Origin: Bacillota bacterium
Lineage (GTDB): Bacteria; Bacillota; Sulfobacillia; JAIMAT01
DNA: 57,208 nucleotides
NCBI GenBank assembly: GCA_029960955.1
Contig: JASBVS010000022.1
Span: 1 to 57,208 of the forward strand
Direction: 5' to 3'
The notes under the pieces were generated by a model. It worked only from the letters and a program-made list of their open reading frames with translations. It did not search any database and was not told the origin of the DNA. Within the stretch, counting starts at the first letter, position 1, and every line of letters begins with the position of its first letter. Shown one piece after another: positions 37,439 through 45,515 of the stretch. The translations under genes were made by a program, and so were the position numbers.

Positions 37439-37460
37439 GTCTTGTCTTCTGTCATGTCAT
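37439..37460. promoter_or_regulatory. Candidate NiaR operator and promoter of the NCS1 gene
   Basis: The stretch GTCTTGTCTTCTGTCATGTC contains repeated TGTC units on the plus strand (TGACA and GACA on the minus strand), as in published NiaR/YrxA sites, which are TGTC-rich. On the minus strand an ATGACA hexamer, about 17 bases and a weak GATGAT give a possible promoter inside the same stretch. Confidence 0.45.
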
Positions 37461-37478
37461 AAGAGCGCCCTCGTCGGC

Positions 37479-38033
37479 TTACAGGAGAAGGAACCCCAGC
37501 TCCTCCAGCCGCCGGCGCGCGCGGGCGACGCCCTGGGCGTCGCGGGACTCGAGCGTGTGAAGATGGACGCCGCCCGTGAGGCTCGAGAGCAGGCTCGCCC
37601 GGTGGCGGCGGACTTCCTCGAGCCAGGCGTCCACCTGCTCGTGGGTGGCCAGATCGAGGTAGCCGCGCAGCTCGCCGTAGAGCGGGTGCTCGACGACCAC
37701 GTCCACCACCCGCACGCCGGCGTCCACGAGGCTGTGGAGCTCGAGGGCCGTCTCCTCCGGGGTATGGCGTACCGCGACCTGAGCCCGCACCTGGGTGGCC
37801 GGCTCCGGGGGCTCGTCCCACACGTACCCGCGTGGAGACGAGCGGATCGCGCTGCCCCTGGCCCGAAGCACGGCAATGTCCTGGACGACCACCTGGCGGC
37901 TGACGCCCAGCCGCTCGGCCAGCTGGGTCCCCCGCACGGGCCCCCGGGCCTCCCGAACGAGCGCTTCCAGGCGGCGCCGCCTCTCGTCGGAGGCCCGTTC
38001 TTCTTCGCCCGTCCCCTTCTTCACCCGCGTCAC
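37479..38033 (-). CDS. niaR: NiaR-type niacin-responsive repressor (HTH-11 and 3H domains)
   Basis: A regulator of about 184 residues. It has an N-terminal HTH_11 domain (RRRRLEALVREARGPVRGTQ, LAERLGVSRQVVVQDIAVLR) and a C-terminal 3H domain, named for its three conserved His: AVRHTPEETALELHSLVDAG, VVEHPLYGELRGYLDLAT and SLTGGVHLHTLESRD. These bind a metal and niacin in NiaR/YrxA of Bacillota. I start at the GTG at 38033 (GGGGGAG upstream); the open frame extends further without a ribosome site. It precedes the NCS1 gene by 82 bases. Confidence 0.92.
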   Translation of the reverse strand: MTRVKKGTGEEERASDERRRRLEALVREARGPVRGTQLAERLGVSRQVVVQDIAVLRARGSAIRSSPRGYVWDEPPEPATQVRAQVAVRHTPEETALELHSLVDAGVRVVDVVVEHPLYGELRGYLDLATHEQVDAWLEEVRRHRASLLSSLTGGVHLHTLESRDAQGVARARRRLEELGFLLL

Positions 38034-38119
38034 CGTTCTCCCCCGAGCAGTCCGGCACCAGGCTGGCTGGCGGACCTTCCTGTCGCCATTCTGCTCTGGC
38101 CGGGCCGGCGGTTCTGCCG

Positions 38120-38149
38120 TTGCCTTCGCCACTCTCCGGCCTCTAGACT
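38120..38149 (+). promoter_or_regulatory. Predicted promoter of the histidine kinase operon
   Basis: TTGCCT at 38120-38125, 18-base spacer, TAGACT at 38144-38149. Four of six matches in each hexamer, about 65 bases before the kinase start. Confidence 0.4.
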
Positions 38150-38215
38150 ACCCCTGGAAGCAAGCGCCAGCCAAGGAAGCCGGCCGGGTGCAAAGTCTCC
38201 AGGGGGCGGAAACCG

Positions 38216-39661
38216 ATGGGTGGGCTCTGGAGGGCATGGACCGCCGACGGGCTGCTCGTCTACTTCATCTATGGGCTGGCCTTCTTCTCCATGGGCCTCC
38301 TGATCGCGGCGCAGAACCTGCGGGGGAGCCGCTTGCGCCTCAGCCGCGCCATCTGGTACCTGGCGCTCTTCGGCCTCTTCCACGCCTTCTCCGAGTGGGC
38401 CGACGTCTTCCTGCCCCTGCAGGCGCGGGTGCTGCCGGCCGCGACGATCGCCGCCCTCCGCGGGGTGCAGCTGCTGGCCGTGGTGATCTCCTTCCTCTTC
38501 CTGATCGAGTTCGGAGCAGCGCTCCGCGCCGAACAGAGGCCCGGAGGCGGCTGGGAGCGATGGCTCGCCTTGCCGCTCGGACTGGTCTGGTTGGTCGCCT
38601 TCCTTTCGGCCGGAGCCCTGGACAGCGGCCTCCGGCAGAGCTGGTTGGCGGCCGGGCAGCTCCTGGCGCGGCTCCTGCTGCTGGGACCGGGGGCGGCGCT
38701 CTCGGCCGCGGCGCTGGTGGGCGAGGCGCGGCGGCTCCGGGCCGAGGGGGCGGAGGGTCCGGCGGAGACCCGGCAGGCGATGGAGCGGGTGGCGGGAGAC
38801 CTCCGCTGGACGGCGGGCTGCCTGGTGGGCTGGGCGGCGGTACCCGAGCTGCTGGAGTCCCTCGACCCGCTGGCCGGCGGCCTGGGACGGGCCCCGCTCC
38901 TGGCCGCCCTGGACACCCTGGCCATTCCCGCCGGCGTCGGCATCGCGGTCTTCACCCTGCGGACGCTGGAGATCTTCCGGGTGGAGGAAGAGAGACGGCT
39001 CGAGCAGCTGGAGCAGACCAACGCCCTGATGCGCGAGCGGAACCGGATCGCCTCCGATCTCCACGACGGCGCGGTCCAGATCCTCTACGCCATCGGCATG
39101 CAGGCCGACGCCGGCCTCCTGGCCGGCCGGGCGCAGGAGGAGCGTCTCGCCGCCATCAAGGAGCTGGCCCAAAAGGGAATCGCCGAGATCCGCGCCGTCA
39201 TCCACGAGATGGGGCAGATGCCGTGGAACGGCTCCTCGCTGGCCGAGGCGTTTCGCCGGCTGCCCGCCGAGGTCTCCGTACCGAGCCTGCCCGCCGTCGA
39301 GGTGGAGGTTCGCGGCGAGGAAGGACCGCTGCCGGTGGAGGTGCGTAGCCTCCTCTACCGCGTGGCCCGCGAGGCCTTCGTCAACGCCTGCAAGCACTCC
39401 CGCGGCAGCCGGGTCCGCCTTGCTCTGGAGTTCCGCCCCGGCGCGGTACGGCTCGCCGTCGCCGACGACGGGCAAGGCATCGACCCGGCTACGCAGCGGA
39501 AGATGCTGACGGACTCGGGCCACTTCGGCCTCAGCGGCCTGGCGGCTCGTCTGGGTGAGCTCAACGGCACGCTGGAGATCTCCAGCCGGCCCGGCCAGGG
39601 AACCGTCATCCTGGCCACGGTCCCCCTGGAGCGGGAGAGGGAAGGGGAGGAAGCGCGGTGA
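38216..39661 (+). CDS. Sensor histidine kinase, NarX/DegS type (HisKA_3)
   Basis: A 481-residue membrane kinase. Six to seven helices occupy residues about 10-250, without a large extracellular loop. A short coiled coil leads to the HisKA_3 dimerisation domain with His283 in DLHDGAVQILYAIGMQAD. The HATPase domain follows: REAFVNACKHSRGSRVRLAL, VADDGQGIDP, GHFGLSGLAARLGELNGTLE and SSRPGQGTVILATVP. It overlaps its response regulator by four bases. The signal is probably sensed in the membrane; its nature is unknown. Confidence 0.93.
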   Translation: MGGLWRAWTADGLLVYFIYGLAFFSMGLLIAAQNLRGSRLRLSRAIWYLALFGLFHAFSEWADVFLPLQARVLPAATIAALRGVQLLAVVISFLFLIEFGAALRAEQRPGGGWERWLALPLGLVWLVAFLSAGALDSGLRQSWLAAGQLLARLLLLGPGAALSAAALVGEARRLRAEGAEGPAETRQAMERVAGDLRWTAGCLVGWAAVPELLESLDPLAGGLGRAPLLAALDTLAIPAGVGIAVFTLRTLEIFRVEEERRLEQLEQTNALMRERNRIASDLHDGAVQILYAIGMQADAGLLAGRAQEERLAAIKELAQKGIAEIRAVIHEMGQMPWNGSSLAEAFRRLPAEVSVPSLPAVEVEVRGEEGPLPVEVRSLLYRVAREAFVNACKHSRGSRVRLALEFRPGAVRLAVADDGQGIDPATQRKMLTDSGHFGLSGLAARLGELNGTLEISSRPGQGTVILATVPLEREREGEEAR

Positions 39662-40281
39662 TCCGGCTCCTGCTGGTGGACGACCACGAGGTGGTCCGGC
39701 GCGGGCTGCGCGCCATCCTGCAGGTCGACCCGGAGCTGGAGGTGGCGGGCGAGGCGGCGACGGCGGAAGAGGCGGTCGAGCAGGCTCGCCGGCTCCGTCC
39801 CGACGTGGTTCTTCTCGACCTGCGGCTACCCGGCACCGACGGGGTGGCCGTCTGCCGGCGGCTGGCGGCGGAGAGCCCGGATTCCCGCGTGATCATCCTC
39901 TCCGCCTTCGACCAGCTGGAAGACATCCGCCAGGCCTTCCTGGCGGGGGCGCGCGGCTACGTCCTCAAGAACGCCGACGGGGCCAGCCTGATCCGCCACA
40001 TCCGCGCCGTCGCCGCGGGCGAGGTGATCCTCGACCCCCAGCTCACCGGCCGCGTGATGAACCTGATGCGCCCGCCCGCCGAGGGCGTCGAGCCGCTGAC
40101 GGAGCGGGAGCTGGAAGTGGTCCGCCTGGTGGCGGCTGGCCTCACCACGCGCGAGATCGCCAGGAAGCTCTTCCTCCACGAGAACACCGTCAAGACCCAC
40201 GTCCAGCACGCCATGGCGAAGCTCCGGGTCGCCAACCGCGCGGAGCTGGCGGCGGAGGCGACGCGGCGCGGCCTCGTCTGA
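39658..40281 (+). CDS. NarL/LuxR-family response regulator
   Basis: A 207-residue regulator. The receiver domain has the acidic pocket VDDHE, phosphorylatable Asp54 in VVLLDLRLPG and the conserved Lys in GYVLKNA. The C-terminal LuxR helix-turn-helix is LTERELEVVRLVAAGLTTRE followed by LFLHENTVKTHVQHAMAKLR. It starts with GTG overlapping the kinase stop. Convergent with the membrane-ferredoxin triad, which is one possible target, but no site was found. Confidence 0.95.
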   Translation: MIRLLLVDDHEVVRRGLRAILQVDPELEVAGEAATAEEAVEQARRLRPDVVLLDLRLPGTDGVAVCRRLAAESPDSRVIILSAFDQLEDIRQAFLAGARGYVLKNADGASLIRHIRAVAAGEVILDPQLTGRVMNLMRPPAEGVEPLTERELEVVRLVAAGLTTREIARKLFLHENTVKTHVQHAMAKLRVANRAELAAEATRRGLV

Positions 40282-40297
40282 TCCGGACGGGAGGAAC

Positions 40298-40329
40298 GGG
40301 CGGGGCCGGCCCGGCGACCGGCCCCGCCC
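40298..40329. terminator. Bidirectional hairpin after the response regulator
   Basis: GGGCGGGGCCGG pairs perfectly with CCGGCCCCGCCC around 8 bases, between convergent transcription units. No clear T run. Confidence 0.55.
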
Positions 40330-40393
40330 CGGAGGCGGAGGCGTTTCGTCATGCGGCGGCCGGAAGGCGGGTGGGAGTTCCCCGCCGCGCCCC

Positions 40394-41041
40394 TCACCGG
40401 GCGGCGGTGGCGCCGCGGTCCTCGCGCCGGGCGACGGCGGGCCGGCCAACCGACCGGAGCACGTGGGTGAAGAGGTAGCCGGCCACCAGGGCCAGCCCGG
40501 CGTAGGAGACGTAGAGCAATGCGAGCGCCACGCCGGTGTCGCTGCTGGTGACGAGCCAGCCGTTGACCGGCGCCAGGTACGCCTGGTCACCGCCTTCCAC
40601 GCCCAGCGCCTGGGGCACGAAGAAGAGGACCGCCCCCGCCAGCACCAGACCGCTCACCCAACGGTACGCCCGCAGGTCGTCGTCGGCGTCCCGCGTCAGC
40701 TTCACCGCCAGCGCGGCGAAGAGCAGGACCGCCGCCAGCGAACCGGTCAGCGGCAGGTCGGCGTTCCGCACCAGGTCGGGGAAGAAGCAGACCACGCTGA
40801 TCGCGAAGGTGACCACCAGGACGAGGTCGCGCGAGAGGACGTAGAGCATCCACCAGACGTCGGCCGCGAAGCGGAGGGTGAACTTCCTCAGCATGCGCAG
40901 CATGTAGGGCCGTGCGAGCTGGAGGATGAGCGCCAGCGCCCAGAGGGCCGGCATGGCTGCGATCAGCGTCTGCACGAGCCAGTCGTGGCCGGCGGCGACC
41001 AGCGCCTGGCTGATCGACCCGCTCAGCTGTTCGGGAGTCAT
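40394..41041 (-). CDS. Polytopic membrane protein B of an unrecognised membrane-ferredoxin triad
   Basis: A 215-residue protein with five to six helices. It is a clear paralogue of the gene at 41490-42113. Shared blocks are LQLARPYMLRMLRKFTLRFA, AADVWWMLYVLSRDLV, FFPDLV...LPLTGSLA and a C-terminal single-helix hairpin after WLVTSS. Loop residues are acidic (KLTRDADDDLRAYRW). AAAGGAGG precedes its ATG, which overlaps the ferredoxin stop. No heme or quinone motif is evident. I do not recognise the family; membrane anchoring or proton-coupled electron transfer is only inferred from the ferredoxin partner. Confidence 0.8.
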   Translation of the reverse strand: MTPEQLSGSISQALVAAGHDWLVQTLIAAMPALWALALILQLARPYMLRMLRKFTLRFAADVWWMLYVLSRDLVLVVTFAISVVCFFPDLVRNADLPLTGSLAAVLLFAALAVKLTRDADDDLRAYRWVSGLVLAGAVLFFVPQALGVEGGDQAYLAPVNGWLVTSSDTGVALALLYVSYAGLALVAGYLFTHVLRSVGRPAVARREDRGATAAR

Positions 41042-41493
41042 CGTCCTCGTCCTCCTTTCGGCACCAGGGTGGAGCGGGTCGGCCAGCGCGGCCGCGCGCC
41101 CCACGGGTTGGAGAGGGTGGTGCGCCGGGCGGACGCCCGGGTGTAGCTGGAAAGCGGATGCCAGCAGCCGTCCTCCTCGGGCTCGGGCGGGCACGGCCCC
41201 TGGGCCGGGGCCAGCGCCACCGGAGCTTCGACCCGTTCGATGGTGACGATGTTGACCGGGCACTCCTGGGCGCAAATCATGCAGCCCGTGCACTCGCCCA
41301 CCTGGATGGGGAAGACGGTCATCCACGGGTAGGCGGGTCCGGCCTGGGCGGCGGCGCCGGCGGCGCTTCCTTCCGGTCCCGGGAAGCGCGGGCGGGTCAT
41401 GTCCAGCGCCCGCACGGGACAGACGTCCATGCAGACGCCGCACTGGATGCAGGCCGAGCCGTTGCTTCGGAAGCGGTAGGCCACGCCCCTCAT
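41038..41493 (-). CDS. Dicluster 4Fe-4S ferredoxin between two membrane proteins
   Basis: A 151-residue ferredoxin. Cluster motif 1 is CIQCGVCMDVCPVRALDM and motif 2 is CTGCMICAQECPVNIVTIER, with a 40-residue insertion between them and a Pro/Arg-rich tail of about 50 residues. Both motifs are complete, so two 4Fe-4S clusters are expected. It overlaps both neighbours by four bases (ATGA), so the three proteins are made together and probably form one complex. The electron donor or acceptor is not visible. Confidence 0.88.
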   Translation of the reverse strand: MRGVAYRFRSNGSACIQCGVCMDVCPVRALDMTRPRFPGPEGSAAGAAAQAGPAYPWMTVFPIQVGECTGCMICAQECPVNIVTIERVEAPVALAPAQGPCPPEPEEDGCWHPLSSYTRASARRTTLSNPWGARPRWPTRSTLVPKGGRGR

Positions 41494-42113
41494 CCCCTCA
41501 GCGCCCGGGCGCGCGTGCCCGGCGTCCGCAGGCTCCAGGTGGCGGCGTAGACACCCAGGACCACCATCAGCACCAGCGAGGCGTAGGTGAGCGCCAGCGC
41601 CAGCCCGGGATTGCCGGAAGTGGTCAGCCAGGCGGCCACCGGGCCGACGGCGGCGAAGGAGCCGGCCTGAACCCCGAGGAAGGTGGGGACCAGGTAGAGC
41701 AGCGAGCCGACGGCGACGAGCCAGGTGACCCGGCGAAAGGCCACCGGATCTTCGTCCACGTCGCTCACCAGCTTCACCACCAGCGAGGCGAAGAGGCAGA
41801 CGGTGGCCAGCGAGCCGGTCAGGGGCAGCGGGTTCCCTTCCACCACGTCCGGGAAGAAGAACATGAAGCTCAAGACCAGCGTCAGGACGGAGACCAGGTC
41901 CCGGACGAGGACGTACAAGACCCACCAGAGGTCGGCCGCCATGCGGAGCGAGAACTTCTGGAGCATCTGCAGCATGTAGGGCCGTGCCAGCTGGAGCGCC
42001 AGCACCAGGAGCCAGAGGACCGGCAGCGCCGCTGCCAGCGTCCCCTCCAGGAACTGCTCGCCCGCGCCCATCACCACGTTCTGGACCACCTGGGCGATCT
42101 GGTCGGGGGACAC
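41490..42113 (-). CDS. Polytopic membrane protein A of the membrane-ferredoxin triad
   Basis: A 207-residue protein with five to six helices and the same blocks as its paralogue: LQLARPYMLQMLQKFSLRMA, AADLWWVLYVLVRDLV, FFPDVV...NPLPLTGSLA and KLVSDVDEDPVAFRRVTW. The N-terminal amphipathic stretch SPDQIAQVVQNVV parallels TPEQLSGSISQAL in the other. It is first in the operon and starts with GTG behind GGAGGTGAGG. Duplication of an ancestral gene around a ferredoxin is the simplest history. Confidence 0.8.
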   Translation of the reverse strand: MSPDQIAQVVQNVVMGAGEQFLEGTLAAALPVLWLLVLALQLARPYMLQMLQKFSLRMAADLWWVLYVLVRDLVSVLTLVLSFMFFFPDVVEGNPLPLTGSLATVCLFASLVVKLVSDVDEDPVAFRRVTWLVAVGSLLYLVPTFLGVQAGSFAAVGPVAAWLTTSGNPGLALALTYASLVLMVVLGVYAATWSLRTPGTRARALRG

Positions 42114-42239
42114 AGCACCTCACCTCCGGCACCTTCATAGCGCCGGCCCCCGGCGCGCCGCCTCCCCCGGCCGGTCAGGATGCGGCGAGGAAGAGGCCAT
42201 CACGTCTTCAGTGGAGGCCCCTCGCCCGAACGGATATCA

Positions 42240-43500
42240 CCCGCCCCCTCGGCCGCCGGCGATGCCGTCGCGGTTGAACTCCTGGGAACTCCGCGCGGAC
42301 CTCCCCCGGTTTCCCGTCGCGCCCCGGCCCGTCGACCGGGGCGGAGAGCACCACGTGACACCGGCATCCGGGGAGCAGGCGCCCTCCGGCGCCCGGTCGC
42401 CCCAGGTGGCGCCACCATCGTCGGCCAGGAGGACCGGCTGTTGCGCTCCTGTGGCGTAGCCGTTGAGCGGGTCGGACACGTGCGCGCGAACGAGATGCCA
42501 GCGCCCGCAACGCCGCCCGGCGAGCGGAGGACCTACCTTTCCGGCCCGTCGGGCGTGGCCCAGGTGCGGCCGCCGTCGCGGGTGATCCACAGGGTGGTGC
42601 CGCTCTCCGTCCCTTGGGGTCCGGGCACCAGCGCCCAGCCCCAGGAAGGATCGACGAAACCGAGTTCCTTCACGCCTTCCAGGCTGGTCTGCGGGTGGAT
42701 CGTCGTCCAGGTCCTTCCGCCGTCGTCCGTCCGGTAGATGTCGACGCCGTCCGTGACGACGACGTGCCCGGTGTCGACGATGCCGAAGGCCGGGAACGGC
42801 TCCGCGGCGCGGAAGCGGACGGGGGTGGAAGGCGTCCAGGTCCGGCCTCCGTCGCTCGTGCGGTAGAGCACGAAGCCCTGACCGGTGTACACGACCGGGA
42901 GCACACCCTCTTGGGGCGCCGCGAAGACGGGCGGGTAGCTGACGCCCGATCCGCCGTCCGCATCGAAGCCTGCAGGCACCGGAATCGCCTGCCGCGACCA
43001 CGTCTTGCCGCCGTCCGCCGAGCGGTAGAGAAGGACGCCCGGCCCTGCCCAGGAGCCGGTCACCCAGACATGGCGGGCGTCGGCCGAGGCGACTCCCGTC
43101 TTTCTGCCGTCCAAGATCGCGGAGCCCGGGTTCGTCCTGCCGACCGGCTCGGTCCGGGCGATTTCCGTCCAGCTGGCGCCGCCGTCGGTCGACTTGAGGA
43201 CCGAGACGAGCTCGCTTCCTGCGGCGCCGTTGCGATGTACCAGCATCCATCCCGTCAGGCTGCCGACGAAGCGGATGTCGGCGACACCCCCGACGCCGAG
43301 CCGGTTCGCGGTCCAGTTCCGGCCCCCGTCGGTGGTCCGGTAGAGGACGTCCGGCTCGGTCGGATCGGCGGGAGTCCGCAGCACCCAGGCGGTGCGAAGA
43401 TCCAGGAAGAAGCCGCTCCAGGAGATCTCCTGCGCCCCTGCACCCTCCGGCTTCGGCGTCACGTCCCGGGCTCTGGGTGCCTCCGCTCCATTCCCTGGCG
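42240..43500 (-). pseudogene. BNR/YCF48-like repeat protein, disrupted
   Basis: Beta-propeller-type sequence with recurring TDGGRNW, TDGGASW, ADGGKTW, SDGGRTW, DDGGRTW and RDGGRTW motifs spaced by about 35-60 residues, as in YCF48-like photosynthesis-assembly and sialidase-type repeat proteins. The readable part ends at a TAG (42533). Further repeat sequence continues in another frame (DPLNGYATGAQQPVLLADDG then GATW). Upstream of about 43480 no signal peptide or start with a ribosome site joins the frame; the sequence becomes Pro/Arg-rich. So both ends look damaged. Confidence 0.7.
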
Positions 43501-43883
43501 GGTTTCTGGCTGGCTCGCGGAGGAGACGCCCCGTCTCCCGGGGAGGGGGGACAGGCGGACAGCCGTCAGGGCGCCCTGGTAACACCGCCGGCCTCTTCGA
43601 GGCGGCGCCCGTCGTGCCGCGCACGCATGGTCTGGGAGGCCTCTTTGGCGGACAGACGCTAGCCAGCACGCAGGTTTCTTCTTCTCCATTGCCGCCCACG
43701 CCAAGGCCGTCACCGCCGCCCGGGCCAAGCTCTCATGCCTACGCCTGCCCATCGAACCCGCCTCCCCGGGGACCAGGCCACCGCCCTGCACCCACGGACC
43801 ATGACGGGCGCGGGACGCGACCGGTTCCCCGGCGGGCGGCGCCCGCCGGTACGACAGGGGGCTCTCCCTGCCGCCGGCCGTGG
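43500..43883. other. Gene-free stretch
   Basis: No supportable gene, RNA or repeat found here. Composition stays GC-rich; open frames look like shadows. Confidence 0.4.
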
Positions 43884-43918
43884 TATGCTTCGATTTGCTT
43901 AGATGCTCAAAGCAAATC
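43884..43918 (+). promoter_or_regulatory. Extended -10 promoter and 27-bp dyad ahead of the isochorismatase-like gene
   Basis: TGGTATGCT is an extended -10 element (TG-n-TATGCT, 43884-43889 for the hexamer). Directly downstream GATTTGCTT (43892-43900) and AAGCAAATC (43910-43918) form a perfect 9-bp dyad with a 9-base centre. A repressor there would cover the transcription start. The regulator is not identifiable. Confidence 0.6.
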
Positions 43919-43951
43919 CCGAAGGCCATGGCATGGGGGGATGAGAAGGCA

Positions 43952-44539
43952 ATGGCCGGACTCGCTCTCGATCCGTCGCGGACCGCCCTGGTCCTGATCG
44001 ACCTCCAGAAGGGCATCGTCGCCATGCCGGCCGAGCCGTACGCGGGCGAGGCGGTGGTCGAGCGGGCCAAGCGGCTGGCGGGCCGCTTCCGCGAGGTGGG
44101 CGGCACCGTCGTACTGGTCCACGTCACCCCTTCGCCCGACGGGCGCGACGCCCTGCGCCCGCTGACCGACGCTCCGGCCCCGGCCGGCTTCGGCGCCCTG
44201 CCGGCCGACTGGGCCGACTTCGTGCCTGGCCTGGGCCCCGAGCCCGGCGACCTGGTGATCACCAAGCGCCAGTGGGGCGCCTTCTACGGCACCGAGCTCG
44301 ACCTCCAGCTGCGCCGGCGCGGGATCGGGACCATCGTCCTGGGAGGCATCTCCACCGACCGCGGCGTGGAGAGCACGGCGAGGGACGCCTACGAGCGGGG
44401 TTACCAGCTGGTCTTCGTGGAGGACGCCTGCTCGGCGCGCAGCGCCGAGGACCACCGTCACAGCATGGAGCGGATCTTCCCCCAGATCGGGCGCGTGCGT
44501 CGCACAGAGGAGGTCCTCGCCGCGCTGCAGCCTTCCTGA
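43952..44539 (+). CDS. Isochorismatase-like hydrolase lacking the nucleophilic cysteine
   Basis: A protein of 195 residues with the isochorismatase (cysteine hydrolase) fold. Catalytic Asp in LVLIDLQKGI, Lys in VITKRQWGAFYGTEL, and the loop LGGISTDRGVESTARDAYER. Where amidohydrolases such as nicotinamidase have Cys (STNxCVE), this one has Gly, as in true isochorismatase domains and several uncharacterised members. So a Cys-based amidase is unlikely. The ATG is chosen for the nearby GGGGGGATGAGAAGG. Single gene with its own promoter, dyad and hairpin. Substrate unknown. Confidence 0.87.
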   Translation: MAGLALDPSRTALVLIDLQKGIVAMPAEPYAGEAVVERAKRLAGRFREVGGTVVLVHVTPSPDGRDALRPLTDAPAPAGFGALPADWADFVPGLGPEPGDLVITKRQWGAFYGTELDLQLRRRGIGTIVLGGISTDRGVESTARDAYERGYQLVFVEDACSARSAEDHRHSMERIFPQIGRVRRTEEVLAALQPS

Positions 44540-44573
44540 GCCGCCTCCGGGCCGGCTGCGCGCCGGGCCTGCT

Positions 44574-44589
44574 CCTACCGGCCGGTAGG
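44574..44589. terminator. Palindromic hairpin after the isochorismatase-like gene
   Basis: CCTACCGGCCGGTAGG, a perfect 16-bp palindrome within a longer imperfect stem (CTCCT...AGGAG). Between this gene and degV; no T run. Confidence 0.45.
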
Positions 44590-44642
44590 CAGGAGCCGGG
44601 CGCCGGCTGCGGTAGCCGACTTCCCGACAGGGGGGAGCCGGG

Positions 44643-45500
44643 ATGCAGAAGGTGGCCATCGTCAGCGACAGCGCCTGCGACCTGCCGGCCGAGCTGGCCG
44701 GGGAGCTGGGCATCGAGCTGGCGCCCGTCCACACGCTGATCGACGGCCGGGACTACCGCGACCGGGTGGACATCCCGGTGCACGAGGCCTACCGCGCGCT
44801 GGTGGAGGGCCGCTCGGTCAGCACGGCCGGCGCCGCGGGGCAGGACTTCCTGGAGGCCTACCAGCGGGCGCTGGAGCGGGCCGAGAGCGTCGTCTGCCTC
44901 TCCATCGGTCCCGTCCTGAGCGTCACCTACCGGAACGCCGTCGCCGCCCGCGAGGCGCTGGAGGAGGCCGACATCACCGTCGTCGACAGCCGGACGGTCC
45001 TCGCTCCGCAGGGGCTGGTCGCCGTGATGGCGGCGAGGGCGGCGCGCGAGGGCGCCGGCAAGGAAGAGGTGCTCGCCCTGGTCGAGCGGCTCCTGGAGCG
45101 GAGCCACATGTTCTTCACCACCGACACCCTCCAGTACATGGCGCGGGGCGGGCGGCTCAGGATGCTGGAGGCCGAGCTCGGCTCGATGGACGGCCGGCGG
45201 CCGGTGCTGCGCGTGGCGGCCGACGGCTGGCACGCCGTCGCCAAGGCGGCCAGCCGCGAGGAGAGCGTGGAGCTCCTCCTGCGGCTGATGCGCGCCGACC
45301 TGGAGGCGATGGGCTGGCATCCGGGCGACCCCCTGCGCGTGGTGGCGGACCAGGCGCTCTGCGAGGACGAGGCGGAGGCGCTGCTGGAGCGGTTGCGCGG
45401 CGAGTACCGGGTGGAGGAAGCCTTCCTGTGGGAGGTGAGCCCCACCGCCGGCGTCCACCTCGGCCCCGGCATGCTGGGCGTCGCCTACCAGCCGCTCTAG
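44643..45500 (+). CDS. DegV-family fatty-acid-binding protein (FakB-like)
   Basis: A 285-residue DegV protein. Motifs are VAIVSDSACDLPAELAGELG, VSTAGAAGQDFLEAYQRALE, CLSIGPVLSVTYRNAVAARE, VVDSRTVLAPQGLVAVMAAR and TDTLQYMARGGRL, ending in HLGPGMLGVAYQPL. DegV proteins bind a fatty acid and, as FakB, present it to the FakA kinase to make acyl-phosphate. PlsY, which uses acyl-phosphate, and a second DegV gene lie within 3 kb. No FakA is in the window. Confidence 0.93.
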   Translation: MQKVAIVSDSACDLPAELAGELGIELAPVHTLIDGRDYRDRVDIPVHEAYRALVEGRSVSTAGAAGQDFLEAYQRALERAESVVCLSIGPVLSVTYRNAVAAREALEEADITVVDSRTVLAPQGLVAVMAARAAREGAGKEEVLALVERLLERSHMFFTTDTLQYMARGGRLRMLEAELGSMDGRRPVLRVAADGWHAVAKAASREESVELLLRLMRADLEAMGWHPGDPLRVVADQALCEDEAEALLERLRGEYRVEEAFLWEVSPTAGVHLGPGMLGVAYQPL

Positions 45501-45515
45501 CCGACGGGAAGGCGG

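Noticed and set aside
43952-44539. Nicotinamidase assignment for the isochorismatase-like gene (given NiaR in the window)
   Set aside because: The catalytic Cys required for nicotinamidase is Gly here and the gene is not near niaR.
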